64,000 nucleotides of DNA from Candidatus Flexifilum breve (GTDB lineage Bacteria; Chloroflexota; Anaerolineae; Aggregatilineales; Phototrophicaceae), in contig JADKGC010000013.1 in assembly GCA_016717205.1 (NCBI GenBank), positions 134,314 through 198,313 on the forward strand. Reading direction: 5' to 3'. This document shows, piece by piece, positions 21,578 to 30,732 of the stretch (the stretch's first letter is position 1; every line of letters starts with the position of its first letter). The position numbers and the translations under genes were made by a program. The notes beneath the pieces were generated by a model that worked only from the letters and a program-made list of their open reading frames with translations, was not told the origin of the DNA and did no database searches.

Positions 21578-23302
21578 TCATTTTGTCACCGGCAAAATCA
21601 ACGCCGACGGGCGCACCTTGTCGTGATAAATCGTCTGGTGCGCGCTGCGGTACGAGCAGCAGGTACTGAAATAGTCGGTTGTGCCGAGGTTGCGATTCCA
21701 GTGTGGGTGCGCGCCGCTGGAGATCTGCAAGCGGATGCTGTGCCCGCGCTTGAAGACGTGCGCGGTCGCCCACAAGTCGATCTCAACGCACAGCGAGCCA
21801 TCGGCCTGCCGTTCGAGCTTGCCCGGTTCGACGCGGAACAAGCCTTCGCAGATATTGAGCGAACGGCCATTGGGTGTGACATCGCACAACCGCCCGAAGA
21901 AATCGGTGTGCTCAAGGTCTGACTGCGCGTAGAGTTCCACGCGCACGCGTCCGATCACCTCAAGGGGGTGGCGCAGCGGACTGGTCGTGTAGGTCAGCAC
22001 GTCGGGGCGCGCTTCAAGGCGATTATTGCGCACGCGTCCGCCACGAATGCTGAAGATCGCGCCGCCGACCGCGGGGGTCGGATCCGTGGGATCGTAGGTA
22101 TAGTGGTCGGGCTGTGACAGTTCATGCGGGAGTTCGGTCGAGAGTAACCGCCCCCTTTGCAGGTAGTAGCGCGTCTCCGTTGCTGGCGGTGGGAAGTTGT
22201 CAAAGTCGCGCCACTGGTTGACGCCCATCACATACAGGCGCACCGGTTTTTCGCGCAGCCGAATCGGTTCGCCGCGCAGATATGTGTCGAACCACAGCAG
22301 CCCTTCACGCAAGTCGGCCATTGCGATGATCGCCATGAAGTGATGCCACGGGCCAATCGTCAGATAGGGTTGGCGTCCGGCTTTGACCAGCGTCTCATAG
22401 TCGTCCAGCAGCCCGCGCAGGAAGAAGTCATACCACCCGCTCATGAGGTGGGTCGGCGCGGTGACATCCTGCAGACGCATCTGTTCGAGGTTGTCGCGCC
22501 AGATGTCATCGTCGGCGCGGCTGTATTCGATCCACTCCTGGAACGGCGCGGTGGTCTCCCCGAGCACGATCTGGTCAGCTTCTGCCAGCGGTTGGTGGAG
22601 CAGGGCGGGCTGAATGGCGCGTTCGATGTCGTCCAACACGGTGAACCACTTGATCGGGTTCCGCGTGTGGCGATTCTGGTCCAGCGTTTGGAACAGGGAC
22701 AGCCAGCGCAGCGCCAGCCCGAGGTCAAATGCGCCGTCAGGATACAGAATCTTATGCAATTGCGTGCTGGTGATGCTCGGCACGAGCGCTTTGATGGCGG
22801 GGTTCTCCGCTGCGATTAACCACTGCACGATGCCGAGATAGCTGCCCCCCCACAGGCCGATCACCCCGGTCGACCACGGTTGACGGCATAACCAGTCGAG
22901 CGTTGCCTTGCCGTCGTCGTTTTCGTTGAAGTACGGGTTGAAACTGCCCTGCGAATCGAAGCGCCCACGTGTATCCTGAATCAACACATGGTAGCCGCGT
23001 TCGGCAAAGCGCTGCCCGAAGAATTCGAGCAGCAGCCCGAACAGGCTGTGCCGCGTATTGCGTCCATACGGTGAGCGGATGAGGATTGTTGGGACGGGCA
23101 GCGGCGTCGCCGGGGCGTAATGGTCCGCGCTGAGGGGCACGCCATCACGCATGGGGATGACAAGGCCGCGCTCCACTTTGACGCGGTAACGCGGCGGCGA
23201 AATCCGGAGGAGATAGGCGAGGAGGTGGCGGTGATAGCGCCGCATCAGGAAGGCGATCACCGCCAGCGCCACGATGAGATTGCGTAGGCGTTTCACATTC
23301 AT
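21578..23302 (-). CDS. CocE/NonD family hydrolase (alpha/beta, S15-type)
   Basis: 574 residues from ATG 23302, which has GGCGGAG just upstream; an ATG at 23326 lacks one. A hydrophobic anchor at residues 6-22 suggests membrane attachment. The hydrolase has VIPMRDGVPLSADHY, then the nucleophile in GLWGGSYLG, Asp in SGWYDFF and His in GPWHHF. A C-terminal jelly-roll domain (VRVELYAQSD, RGHSIRLQISSGA) completes the X-Pro dipeptidyl-peptidase/cocaine-esterase architecture. The substrate is unknown; an ester or acyl amide is likely. It lies downstream of a thioester reductase on the same strand, so a link to lipid esters is possible. Confidence 0.85.
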   Translation of the reverse strand: MNVKRLRNLIVALAVIAFLMRRYHRHLLAYLLRISPPRYRVKVERGLVIPMRDGVPLSADHYAPATPLPVPTILIRSPYGRNTRHSLFGLLLEFFGQRFAERGYHVLIQDTRGRFDSQGSFNPYFNENDDGKATLDWLCRQPWSTGVIGLWGGSYLGIVQWLIAAENPAIKALVPSITSTQLHKILYPDGAFDLGLALRWLSLFQTLDQNRHTRNPIKWFTVLDDIERAIQPALLHQPLAEADQIVLGETTAPFQEWIEYSRADDDIWRDNLEQMRLQDVTAPTHLMSGWYDFFLRGLLDDYETLVKAGRQPYLTIGPWHHFMAIIAMADLREGLLWFDTYLRGEPIRLREKPVRLYVMGVNQWRDFDNFPPPATETRYYLQRGRLLSTELPHELSQPDHYTYDPTDPTPAVGGAIFSIRGGRVRNNRLEARPDVLTYTTSPLRHPLEVIGRVRVELYAQSDLEHTDFFGRLCDVTPNGRSLNICEGLFRVEPGKLERQADGSLCVEIDLWATAHVFKRGHSIRLQISSGAHPHWNRNLGTTDYFSTCCSYRSAHQTIYHDKVRPSALILPVTK

Positions 23303-23353
23303 TGCTCCGCCATTGGCTGAAAGCACACCTCAGCGGCAGGCGTCAGTGTGCGC

Positions 23354-24556
23354 TCAGGTTAACTCAATTGTAGCACTTAAGCGACCGTGCTGAACGAAGT
23401 GTGACAGGTAGATCGACATGAAATGGCTGTTGATCGGCGCGCAGGTGATGCCAGAACTGGCGAGCGCCGCCTGCGTCGCATCGGTGTGCAGCGCCATGTA
23501 ATCATCACCGTTAACGCCCATCATCCGCCGCGCGAAATTGATGTGGAAGAAGGGCAGCAGCGGGCAGAGTGGGTTCGTGCTCGGGTCAGCGCACAGATCC
23601 ATTTTTTCGACCCATTCGCTGAAGGGCAGCTTGGTCGACGCGTAGCCGACTTCCGCCGCTAAATCGAACACGCCGCTCCAGTTCACGGGCTGCGGATTGA
23701 GCAGATGGAAGACTTTGCCCGCCGAACTCTGCTGGCGTGACAGATAGATCATCGCGCTGGAAACGAAGTCGACCGGGGTCATGTCCATGTTAGCGCGCAC
23801 ATCCGGCGCGTAACCCGTCTGGATCGAGCCGACGATCATGCGGGCAACGAAATCATCTTCGTTGGAAATGCCCGTGCGGCTGTCGCCAACAATCAAGCCA
23901 ATGCGGTGCACGGTCACGGGGATGCCCCGGTCGCGGGCCATGCGCACCAGTCGTTCCGCGACATATTTAGTCTGGAAGTAGCCAATCCCCGGGACTTTAT
24001 CTTCGTCGAGTTCATCGTCTTCCGCGCCGCCGACTGGTTCCTTGTAGTCGAGCAGAATGCCGAGTGATGAGACATAGTGCAGCGGTTTGGTGTTGACGGT
24101 GGTCGCGAGGCGCAGCGCTTCGTGCGTCCCACCGACGTTGGCCGAATCGAGGTATTCATACGGCGCGATATAGCTCAACTTGCTACCGCAGTGAAAGATT
24201 ACGTCCACGGCCGCGCCGATGGCGGTGAATTCTTCTTGGGTCAAACCGAACAAGGGGTTCTTGAGATCGCCAACTACGGGGACGATACGCGCGGCCATCC
24301 ACTCTTCCCACAAAGCGTAGGTTTGTAGATTTTTGCGGATGCGGTCGAGCGCATTGGCCGGGTCAGACGCGCGGACGAGCGCGTAGGCCGTGGCCGAGGT
24401 TGTTTCCAGAAGTTCGCGCAGCAGATACGCGCCAATAAAGCCGGTGGCTCCCGTTAGGAAGAAGGCGCGGGGAGGAGCATCCAGGGCGATCACCTGTCCC
24501 ACCGGCTGAATCGCCGGATCGAGACTTGCTTTAGCATCTAATCCGTTTGTGGTCAT
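23354..24556 (-). CDS. Stand-alone thioester reductase / fatty acyl reductase-like protein
   Basis: 400 residues from ATG 24556 (GAGG upstream); an ATG at 24601 has no ribosome binding site. It is an extended short-chain dehydrogenase with the TGATGFIGAYLL nucleotide loop, VVGDLKNPLFGL, HCGSKLSYIAPYE, the SSLGI serine and GYFQTKYVAE giving the YxxxK pair. This is the NAD_binding_4 family, which includes carboxylic-acid reductase R-domains and fatty acyl-CoA reductases. No adenylation or carrier domain is attached, so it probably acts on acyl-CoA or acyl-ACP. Divergent from the WS/DGAT gene, it could supply fatty aldehyde or alcohol for wax esters. Confidence 0.82.
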   Translation of the reverse strand: MTTNGLDAKASLDPAIQPVGQVIALDAPPRAFFLTGATGFIGAYLLRELLETTSATAYALVRASDPANALDRIRKNLQTYALWEEWMAARIVPVVGDLKNPLFGLTQEEFTAIGAAVDVIFHCGSKLSYIAPYEYLDSANVGGTHEALRLATTVNTKPLHYVSSLGILLDYKEPVGGAEDDELDEDKVPGIGYFQTKYVAERLVRMARDRGIPVTVHRIGLIVGDSRTGISNEDDFVARMIVGSIQTGYAPDVRANMDMTPVDFVSSAMIYLSRQQSSAGKVFHLLNPQPVNWSGVFDLAAEVGYASTKLPFSEWVEKMDLCADPSTNPLCPLLPFFHINFARRMMGVNGDDYMALHTDATQAALASSGITCAPINSHFMSIYLSHFVQHGRLSATIELT

Positions 24557-24744
24557 AACACGCCTCAATAGATTTGTCTGCCTAAACGTAACGCTTTTCA
24601 CGAGAGCGAATTAGTGCTGAATAGAAATCATCACCCCTGATGTTTGTCACACATGTCTATTTACATAAAAATGAATGATCTTTATCCGCTGAGAATATCT
24701 GCCGTACCGCGCACAATGAGGTTAATGCGAAGAGGGGGTTCTCG

Positions 24745-26940
24745 ATGGATATGCAAAAGCCGCTGACAATTTTAGGGCCAGTGGATACGGCCTTTTATTA
24801 CGTAGACAGCCGCGAAACGCCGATGAATATCGGCGCGGTGACAATATTTGATGGCAAGATTGATTTTGATCACTTTAGTGCGCTCATCGATTCCCGCATT
24901 CATCACGTTCCTCTGTACATGCAGAAGGTGATTCAAGCGCCGCTGACGCTGGGGCAGCCGACGTGGGCCTTCGACCCGGAGTTCGCGATCGAGAACCACG
25001 TCTTCCGGCTGCATCTCGACGCGCCGGGAACGGATGAAGACCTGCGCGAGCTCGCCGGGGCCGTGATCAGCCAGATGCTGGATCGGGCGAAGCCGCTGTG
25101 GGAAGTCTATTTGATCGATGGGCTGGCGCATGACCGCACCGGCCTTATCTGGAAAATTCATCACTGTATGGTCGACGGTATGTCTGCGATTGAGCTGTTT
25201 TTGCTCCTGCTCGACATCACGCCGGACTCCAAACCGTTTTCGGACGAGAAGCCGGCCTATGCGCCGCCGCCGCTCCCCAGTGCGCCGGAAATGGTGGTTG
25301 AAGCCTTCCGCCGGGATCTCGATACGAAACGCAGCCTGATCGACAAACTCGGCCATGAAGTGAACTATTTCAGCTCGATCTTCGCGGATCGCGAGAAGCG
25401 GCGTAAGACCTTTATTGGCATCGCGAATTTGATTAATGACAACCTTAAGCCGCTCAAGAAACTGGTCATCAACGGGCAGAATTCGGGCAGGATGCAGTTG
25501 GCGTGGAACGAATTCCCGCTGGAAGAGGTGAAGGCGATCCGTGCGACCGTCAAGCATGCCTCGGTCAACGATGTGCTGCTCACGGTGATCGGCGGCGCGA
25601 TTCATCAGTACATGCGCCGTCACGGACTGACGCCGGGACAGAACTTCGTGCGGATGCTTGTCCCGGTCAACATGCGCGAGAAAGAAGAGAAGGGCGAATT
25701 CGGCAACCGGATCTCCGTGCTGCCGATGGATGTGCCGTTCAATACGGATCCGATGGCACGGCTGCTGGCCGTAGCCGATTACACGCAGATGATGAAGCAG
25801 TCCGGCTTGGCGCACGGCCTCGACATGATTCTCACACTCCCGTCGCTCGCCCCATCGCCCACGCAGCCGCTGATCTGGCATGTCGCGCCGGGGGCGTTCG
25901 CTTATCTGGCTCATTTGTGGGCGACCAACGTAGCCGCGCCGCCGCTGCCGCTCTACCTCTCTGGTCACAAAATGCTGCATGCCTACGGCTATTTCCCGCT
26001 CAACCCCGGCAATGGGCTCGCGAGCGTCATCATGAGCTATGACGGACGCATCACGGTGACGCTCGTCACGGATGAAGCGATCATCCCCCATGTGCTGGAA
26101 CTCAACGAGTACGTGCAAGAAGCGTATACGGCGCTCCGCAAAGCGGCGAAGGTGCCGGAGAGCAAACCCGCGCCGCCGCGCATCGTTGAAGCGAAATTGG
26201 AGCCGTCCGTCGAGAAGGTCGTGGTGACTGAAACTATCGTCACGGTAGAGAGCTACGGGCCGCCTGCGCCCAATGGCAAGGCGACGGCGGCGGCAGTGGA
26301 GCAGTCCGTAGATGTGCATACGGTCGTGATAGACGTGCCCGAACCGGCTGCCGATGTTCAGCCAGTCAGTGAGGAAGTGGTCGCCGCGGTCGAGCCGAAC
26401 GCCGAAGCAGTGATTGCCGCCGTCGAGGACGTCATCAGCGCCCCGGAACCTGAGCCAACCACGGCTGCGCCGGTCGCCAGCGAACCTGAGCTGGCCGCTG
26501 ATCCAGTTGTAGAGACGGTCGCCGCGCCCCAGAAGCCTGCCTTGTTTTCGCAGGCGTGGGCGGAAGCGCTGAAAGTCGCCATCAATGACAATCAGGCCTA
26601 TTACCGCGCGTCGACCCGCTGGGATGCGGGCGCGCTCGCGTTCGTCATGGAAGCCGACGTGCGGCATGGTTTCCCGGAACCCGCCGCTGTGCTGCTCGAC
26701 CTGGATCACGGGGTGTGCAAGGATGCCAATGCGCTCCCGCTCGACGAAGCGATGAGCCACGCGGCCTTCGTGCTTGAGACAGATTACCAGCACTGGATGA
26801 ACATTCTGTCGGGCAAGTCGCAGCCGCTGATGATGTTGATGCGGGGCACGCTCAAGCTCAAGAAGGGGTCGATGGCGAAGCTGATGCCGTTTACGCAGTC
26901 AGCGCAAGAACTGGTTCACAGTGCGCAAAGTGTTTCGTGA
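24745..26940 (+). CDS. WS/DGAT acyltransferase fused to an SCP2 sterol-carrier domain
   Basis: 731 residues. Residues 1-470 form a wax ester synthase/diacylglycerol acyltransferase with the catalytic HHxxxDG motif as H139-H140-C-M-V-D144-G145, and NDVLLTVIGGAIHQY and PVNMR motifs further on. A linker of about 120 residues (roughly 475-595) is rich in Val, Glu, Ala and Pro. The C-terminal 130 residues match the SCP2 fold (LDLDHGVCKDA, LKLKKGSMAKLMPF). WS/DGATs make wax esters or triacylglycerols from acyl-CoA; SCP2 domains bind lipids or acyl-CoA. The tethered domain may present substrate. Typical WS/DGATs have 450-500 residues and no such tail. Confidence 0.9.
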   Translation: MDMQKPLTILGPVDTAFYYVDSRETPMNIGAVTIFDGKIDFDHFSALIDSRIHHVPLYMQKVIQAPLTLGQPTWAFDPEFAIENHVFRLHLDAPGTDEDLRELAGAVISQMLDRAKPLWEVYLIDGLAHDRTGLIWKIHHCMVDGMSAIELFLLLLDITPDSKPFSDEKPAYAPPPLPSAPEMVVEAFRRDLDTKRSLIDKLGHEVNYFSSIFADREKRRKTFIGIANLINDNLKPLKKLVINGQNSGRMQLAWNEFPLEEVKAIRATVKHASVNDVLLTVIGGAIHQYMRRHGLTPGQNFVRMLVPVNMREKEEKGEFGNRISVLPMDVPFNTDPMARLLAVADYTQMMKQSGLAHGLDMILTLPSLAPSPTQPLIWHVAPGAFAYLAHLWATNVAAPPLPLYLSGHKMLHAYGYFPLNPGNGLASVIMSYDGRITVTLVTDEAIIPHVLELNEYVQEAYTALRKAAKVPESKPAPPRIVEAKLEPSVEKVVVTETIVTVESYGPPAPNGKATAAAVEQSVDVHTVVIDVPEPAADVQPVSEEVVAAVEPNAEAVIAAVEDVISAPEPEPTTAAPVASEPELAADPVVETVAAPQKPALFSQAWAEALKVAINDNQAYYRASTRWDAGALAFVMEADVRHGFPEPAAVLLDLDHGVCKDANALPLDEAMSHAAFVLETDYQHWMNILSGKSQPLMMLMRGTLKLKKGSMAKLMPFTQSAQELVHSAQSVS

Positions 26941-27046
26941 CAAAAATCACAAAATAGATCATACAAATCACGCTGACGGCGTGGCTGCGAGTCGCGATAA
27001 TCTATATTGAAACGATGAACGCACGTAACGAAGGAGTGCGAAGGTT

Positions 27047-27376
27047 ATGACAACCAAAACACCAGTCCGTCAGAAGAAAGAGAAAGCCGTGAAACCTGTA
27101 GAGACACCCGCAGTTGTCCCGGTAGTGGACGAAAAGCCGTTCGAGGCGTTTATCGAACACCAGAAGAAAGCGATCGAGGAAGCCGGGAAGGCCATTGAAT
27201 CGCTCCTGCCGGAAGGCTTCAAGGAGCACGGCCAGTCCGCATTCAAAGAGGTAATTGAAGGCTACCGTAAGCTGTTCAACGCAACCATCGACGAGATGAT
27301 CGGCAAGATGGAAAAAGCGAAGCTGTCGAAGTCGGAAGAAGAACCGGCTGAGAAGGAACTGACCCCTGTACCATAA
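27047..27376 (+). CDS. Phasin-like small helical protein, unknown
   Basis: 109 residues: a Lys/Pro/Val-rich N terminus (1-28), then a long amphipathic helical core (about 30-92, with repeated spacing of Phe, Ile and Leu among charged residues), and an acidic tail. No signal peptide or membrane span. Size and composition resemble phasins and other granule- or lipid-body-surface proteins, and it follows the WS/DGAT gene by about 100 bases with its own strong AAGGAG. That functional idea is inference; I see no diagnostic motif. A bidirectional terminator follows. Confidence 0.5.
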   Translation: MTTKTPVRQKKEKAVKPVETPAVVPVVDEKPFEAFIEHQKKAIEEAGKAIESLLPEGFKEHGQSAFKEVIEGYRKLFNATIDEMIGKMEKAKLSKSEEEPAEKELTPVP

Positions 27377-27409
27377 GCCTGCTGTTGGGCCTCGCTGACC
27401 TCCTCACTT

Positions 27410-27451
27410 ATGCGCCGGATGATATCTCCATCATCCGGCGCATCTTTTTAT
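27410..27451. terminator. Strong terminator between phasin-like gene and hyuB
   Basis: A perfect 14-bp stem (27410-27423 with 27430-27443), six-base loop ATCTCC and CTTTTTAT. It ends the plus-strand lipid genes and overlaps the last base of the minus-strand hydantoinase gene; the plus direction is clearly served, the minus direction has only a short A/T tract. Confidence 0.88.
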
Positions 27452-29007
27452 GGCAGTTGACCCCACCCGCCGCCGCCCGGCGTTTCGATGCGCAGGCGAT
27501 CACCCGCCTCGACGCTGCCCGTCCATTTGCCGCCCAGTGTGCGGACGTCGTCCCCGTGGATGAGGGTATTGACTCCGCAGTGACCGGGACCACCGCCCGC
27601 CAAGCCGTACGGCGTCAAACGCCGCCGCTCACTGTTGATCGTGACCGTCGCCGGACACAGAAATTCATACTCGCGGACGACGCCCTCTCCGCCGCGCGCC
27701 GCGCCCGCTCCGCCCGAGCCTTCCCGTAGGCGGTACGCGGTCACGCGCAAGGGGAGGGCATACTCCAGCGCTTCGATAGGGGTGTTGCGCGTGTTGGTCA
27801 TGTGACTGTGTCGCCCACTCAGCCCATCCCCCGCCGCGCCGCCGCCATGACCACCCGCAATTGTCTCATAGTAGACGAACGGCTTGCCGTTGTACGTGCC
27901 ACCCACTGTAATGTTGTTCATCGAGCCTTGACTCGCCGCCGGGATGCGGTTGGGCAGCGCTTGCGCCAATGCGCCAAGCACCGCATCGACCACGCGCTGA
28001 CCGGTTTCGGTGTTGCCGACCGCGACTGCCGCGGGGAAGTCCGGGTTGAGCAGGCTGTGCGGCGGCGTGATGACCAGCACTGGTTCGAAGCAGCCGTGGT
28101 TGACAGGTACATCGTCTTTGGCCAGCAGGCGCACGCAGTACCACGTCGCGGACCGCACAATCGCCGTGACGGCGTTCAGATTGCCCGCGACCTGCGGCGC
28201 GCTGCCCGTGAAGTCGACGATCAAGCGGGAGCGGCTCACGGTGATGGTCACGCGGATCGGGATCAGAAATTCGCGCTGACCGTCGCTCTCCAGCGCATCG
28301 GCAAAGCTGTAGACGCCGTTCGGGATGCTGGCGATGACGGCTTCCGTCATGCGCCGCGATGTGTCCAGCAGCGCGGCGGCGTGCTCGTTGGCGGCGCGCA
28401 GGCCATGCGCGGCGATGATTGCCAGCAAGCGTCGTTCGCCGATGCGTTGCGCGGCGAGCTGCGCCTCAAAGTCGCCGAGGCGTTCCTGCGGGGCGCGGCT
28501 GTTGGCAGTGAGCAGGCGCATGACCGCTTCGTTACGCCACCCGGCCTCGACGAGCTTGATTGGCGGGATGATTAGACCTTCCTGATACAGTTCGGTGCTC
28601 AATGGGAGCGAACCGGGCGACATGCCGCCAATATCGGCGTGATGCGCACGGCTGGCGACGTAGAACTGCACCATGTCGTCGACGAACACGGGCGACACCA
28701 TCGTCACATCGGGCAGGTGCGTACCGCCGGAATACGGATCGTTGAGCACGATGACATCGCCCAACGCGAGATCCGGGAAGGCGGAAATGGCCGCCTCGAC
28801 CGAGGCCGGCATGCTGCCAAGATGCACCGGGATGTGCGCCGCCTGCGCGATCATGCGGGCGTCACCATCGAATAGGGCACAGCTAAAATCCAGCCGTTCG
28901 CGGATGTTGGGACTGAAGGCCGCGCGTTGGAGGGTCACCCCCATTTCTTCGGCGGCGGCCTCAAACAGGCTGCGGAACACGGCCAAACTGATCGAATCAA
29001 CGGGCAT
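27448..29007 (-). CDS. Hydantoinase B/oxoprolinase family protein (HyuB-like)
   Basis: 519 residues. The protein opens with VFRSLFEAAAEEMG and contains NIRERLDFSCALFD, HIPVHLGSMP, LNDPYSGGTHLPD and DFTGSAPQVAGNLNA, then NITVGG and YYETIAGG with a glycine-rich segment. All are signatures of the HyuB subunit of ATP-dependent hydantoinases, oxoprolinases and acetone/acetophenone carboxylases. It acts with a HyuA partner, found 1.7 kb upstream with a PhoD gene between. AAGGAAG precedes the ATG. The exact substrate cannot be told from sequence. Confidence 0.92.
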   Translation of the reverse strand: MPVDSISLAVFRSLFEAAAEEMGVTLQRAAFSPNIRERLDFSCALFDGDARMIAQAAHIPVHLGSMPASVEAAISAFPDLALGDVIVLNDPYSGGTHLPDVTMVSPVFVDDMVQFYVASRAHHADIGGMSPGSLPLSTELYQEGLIIPPIKLVEAGWRNEAVMRLLTANSRAPQERLGDFEAQLAAQRIGERRLLAIIAAHGLRAANEHAAALLDTSRRMTEAVIASIPNGVYSFADALESDGQREFLIPIRVTITVSRSRLIVDFTGSAPQVAGNLNAVTAIVRSATWYCVRLLAKDDVPVNHGCFEPVLVITPPHSLLNPDFPAAVAVGNTETGQRVVDAVLGALAQALPNRIPAASQGSMNNITVGGTYNGKPFVYYETIAGGHGGGAAGDGLSGRHSHMTNTRNTPIEALEYALPLRVTAYRLREGSGGAGAARGGEGVVREYEFLCPATVTINSERRRLTPYGLAGGGPGHCGVNTLIHGDDVRTLGGKWTGSVEAGDRLRIETPGGGGWGQLP

Positions 29008-29016
29008 GCGGCTTCC

Positions 29017-30699
29017 TTATGAGTGCGGTTGGACGATGAATTGGCTGTAAATGCTCGGTTGGCGCGCGAGGATAGTCGCGCTGTCGGACTGCATCTCCGC
29101 GTGCGTGTAAGCCGGGATGCCGTAGGTGGTCACGGTGAGCGCCTGCGTCACCTCATCGATCTCAAACTCCGTCCAGCCAAAGGTGTGCGCGACGAGGTAG
29201 CTGCCTCGCAGCAGTTCAACGTCGATCAGGCCGCCTTCCAGTCCAATCGGATCATAACCTTCCGCCGCCAACCGTCCATCGATGAAGGCGCGCAGCAGGG
29301 TGTCGCGGGCGGGCAGGGGCAGCACTGTGAAGAGCGCCCGCTGCTGCTCGGTGATCAGGTTCTGGTCGGCGGCGATGTCGATCACCGTTGGGCCAAGCGG
29401 CGCATCAAACGCGACCGAGCCGGTCGTGATCTCCCAACTGGCGACCGGAATTTGTTCGCCTCCCGCTGCTTCGCGGTAGAACAAGTCGTTGACGAACGTG
29501 CTGTGAATGTCAGCGGCGACGAACACCACATTGGTCAGGTTGTTTTCGGCAATGAAGCGGAGCAGGGCGGTGCGTTCGGCGGCGTACCCTTCATAGCGAT
29601 CCGCGGCCTCGATCACGCCGATATTCTGGATTGGTTCGGGCACCATCACGAACTTCCAGGTAATACCTGCGGCCTGCGCTGCCAGTAGATCCGCCTGCAA
29701 GTCGGCGAACTGCGCGGCGCCGAGCATCGTCCGCGTTGGGTCGAAGGCGGCTTGCTCAAACGCCGCCAGCGCTTCGGGCGCTAAATCGTCGATATCCGGT
29801 AACTCCAGATCGCGAAAAGAGCGCGCATCAATCAGGAAGAGCGCCGCGTCGCTGCCAAACGTGCGGTAGCGGTAGAGGCGGCGTTCGTTCGCCGTGCGCG
29901 GGTCGCCGGTCTCGCCGTAAAACTCGTCGCGAATCGGGTTGTACTCCTGAAAAACCTGCAGGCCCGTTTCAAACAGCGGCGCGTCGTTGATGTACTCGAC
30001 ATTCGCCCCGGCGAAACGCCGATGGGTCTGGGGCGCGGCGCCGCCCGCGAAATTGTTGGTCACCTCGTGATCGTCGATCATGACATAGACGTTCGTCGCT
30101 GCGCGCAGGTCGGCCAGCGTATTCAGCCCGAGATGTTCCGCATAGACCTCAGCGTGTTTCAGCCGGAATTCAGTCAGTGTGGTGGCTTGCCCCGCCCTGA
30201 CCGCCGGACTCGGATAGTCGGCGTAGATCGTGTCGCCGTGGAGCACGAAAAAATCGAGATCGCGCTCATCGGCGTTGGCAATGGAGGGGAACGGCGCGAT
30301 ATCGCCGCGCCAGTCGCCCGAAACGCCAAAGCGCAGTCCGGTATGGGCGCCGGGAACGTGCAGCGTGCGGAACGTGCCATTTCCTATCACACCCGCTGCA
30401 TCGGTCGCGCGGTAGAAGTAGGTCGTGCCCGCCGTCAGCCCCGTCACGTCGACTTTGACCGGGATGAGCGGATCGCTGACTTCCGCCGTGAGCGTCGTGC
30501 TGACCGCGGCGAAGGTCGCATCGGTGGCCAGTTCAAACACCACAGCGCCAGTATGTTCGCTGCGTGCCCACAGCACCACCGACGTCTGATCGGTGTCACC
30601 AGCGGCCACGCCATTGGGCAGTGTGCTCGTCTGCGCCGTGATGGGGCTGGCGCATAACGCTATCACCAGCGCCACCAGCGTCAAAAGTTTGCTTGCCAT
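29017..30699 (-). CDS. PhoD-like alkaline phosphatase/phosphodiesterase
   Basis: 560 residues with a signal peptide (1-22, ending SPITAQ), so exported. An N-terminal fibronectin-like PhoD_N domain (about 28-112, SVVLWARSE) precedes the metallophosphatase domain: FGVSGDWRG, LHGDTIYADY (153-162), IDDHEVTNNF (208-217) and VVFVAADIH. These are metal and active-site motifs of the PhoD family, which hydrolyses phosphomono- and diesters using iron and calcium. It sits between hyuA and hyuB, with 9 bases to hyuB, and is probably co-transcribed. Confidence 0.88.
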   Translation of the reverse strand: MASKLLTLVALVIALCASPITAQTSTLPNGVAAGDTDQTSVVLWARSEHTGAVVFELATDATFAAVSTTLTAEVSDPLIPVKVDVTGLTAGTTYFYRATDAAGVIGNGTFRTLHVPGAHTGLRFGVSGDWRGDIAPFPSIANADERDLDFFVLHGDTIYADYPSPAVRAGQATTLTEFRLKHAEVYAEHLGLNTLADLRAATNVYVMIDDHEVTNNFAGGAAPQTHRRFAGANVEYINDAPLFETGLQVFQEYNPIRDEFYGETGDPRTANERRLYRYRTFGSDAALFLIDARSFRDLELPDIDDLAPEALAAFEQAAFDPTRTMLGAAQFADLQADLLAAQAAGITWKFVMVPEPIQNIGVIEAADRYEGYAAERTALLRFIAENNLTNVVFVAADIHSTFVNDLFYREAAGGEQIPVASWEITTGSVAFDAPLGPTVIDIAADQNLITEQQRALFTVLPLPARDTLLRAFIDGRLAAEGYDPIGLEGGLIDVELLRGSYLVAHTFGWTEFEIDEVTQALTVTTYGIPAYTHAEMQSDSATILARQPSIYSQFIVQPHS

Positions 30700-30732
30700 G
30701 TCAGGTTGCCTCTGTGCAGGGATGACGCACCG

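Noticed and set aside
24772..26793. 673-codon minus-strand frame opposite the WS/DGAT gene
   Set aside because: Arg/His-rich translation without any family motif; arises from the codon bias of the real plus-strand gene. Similar mirror frames at 16616-18439, 39413-41038 and 60646-62619 were rejected for the same reason.
27385..27729. 114-codon plus-strand frame after the phasin-like gene
   Set aside because: It crosses a strong terminator and lies opposite hyuB.
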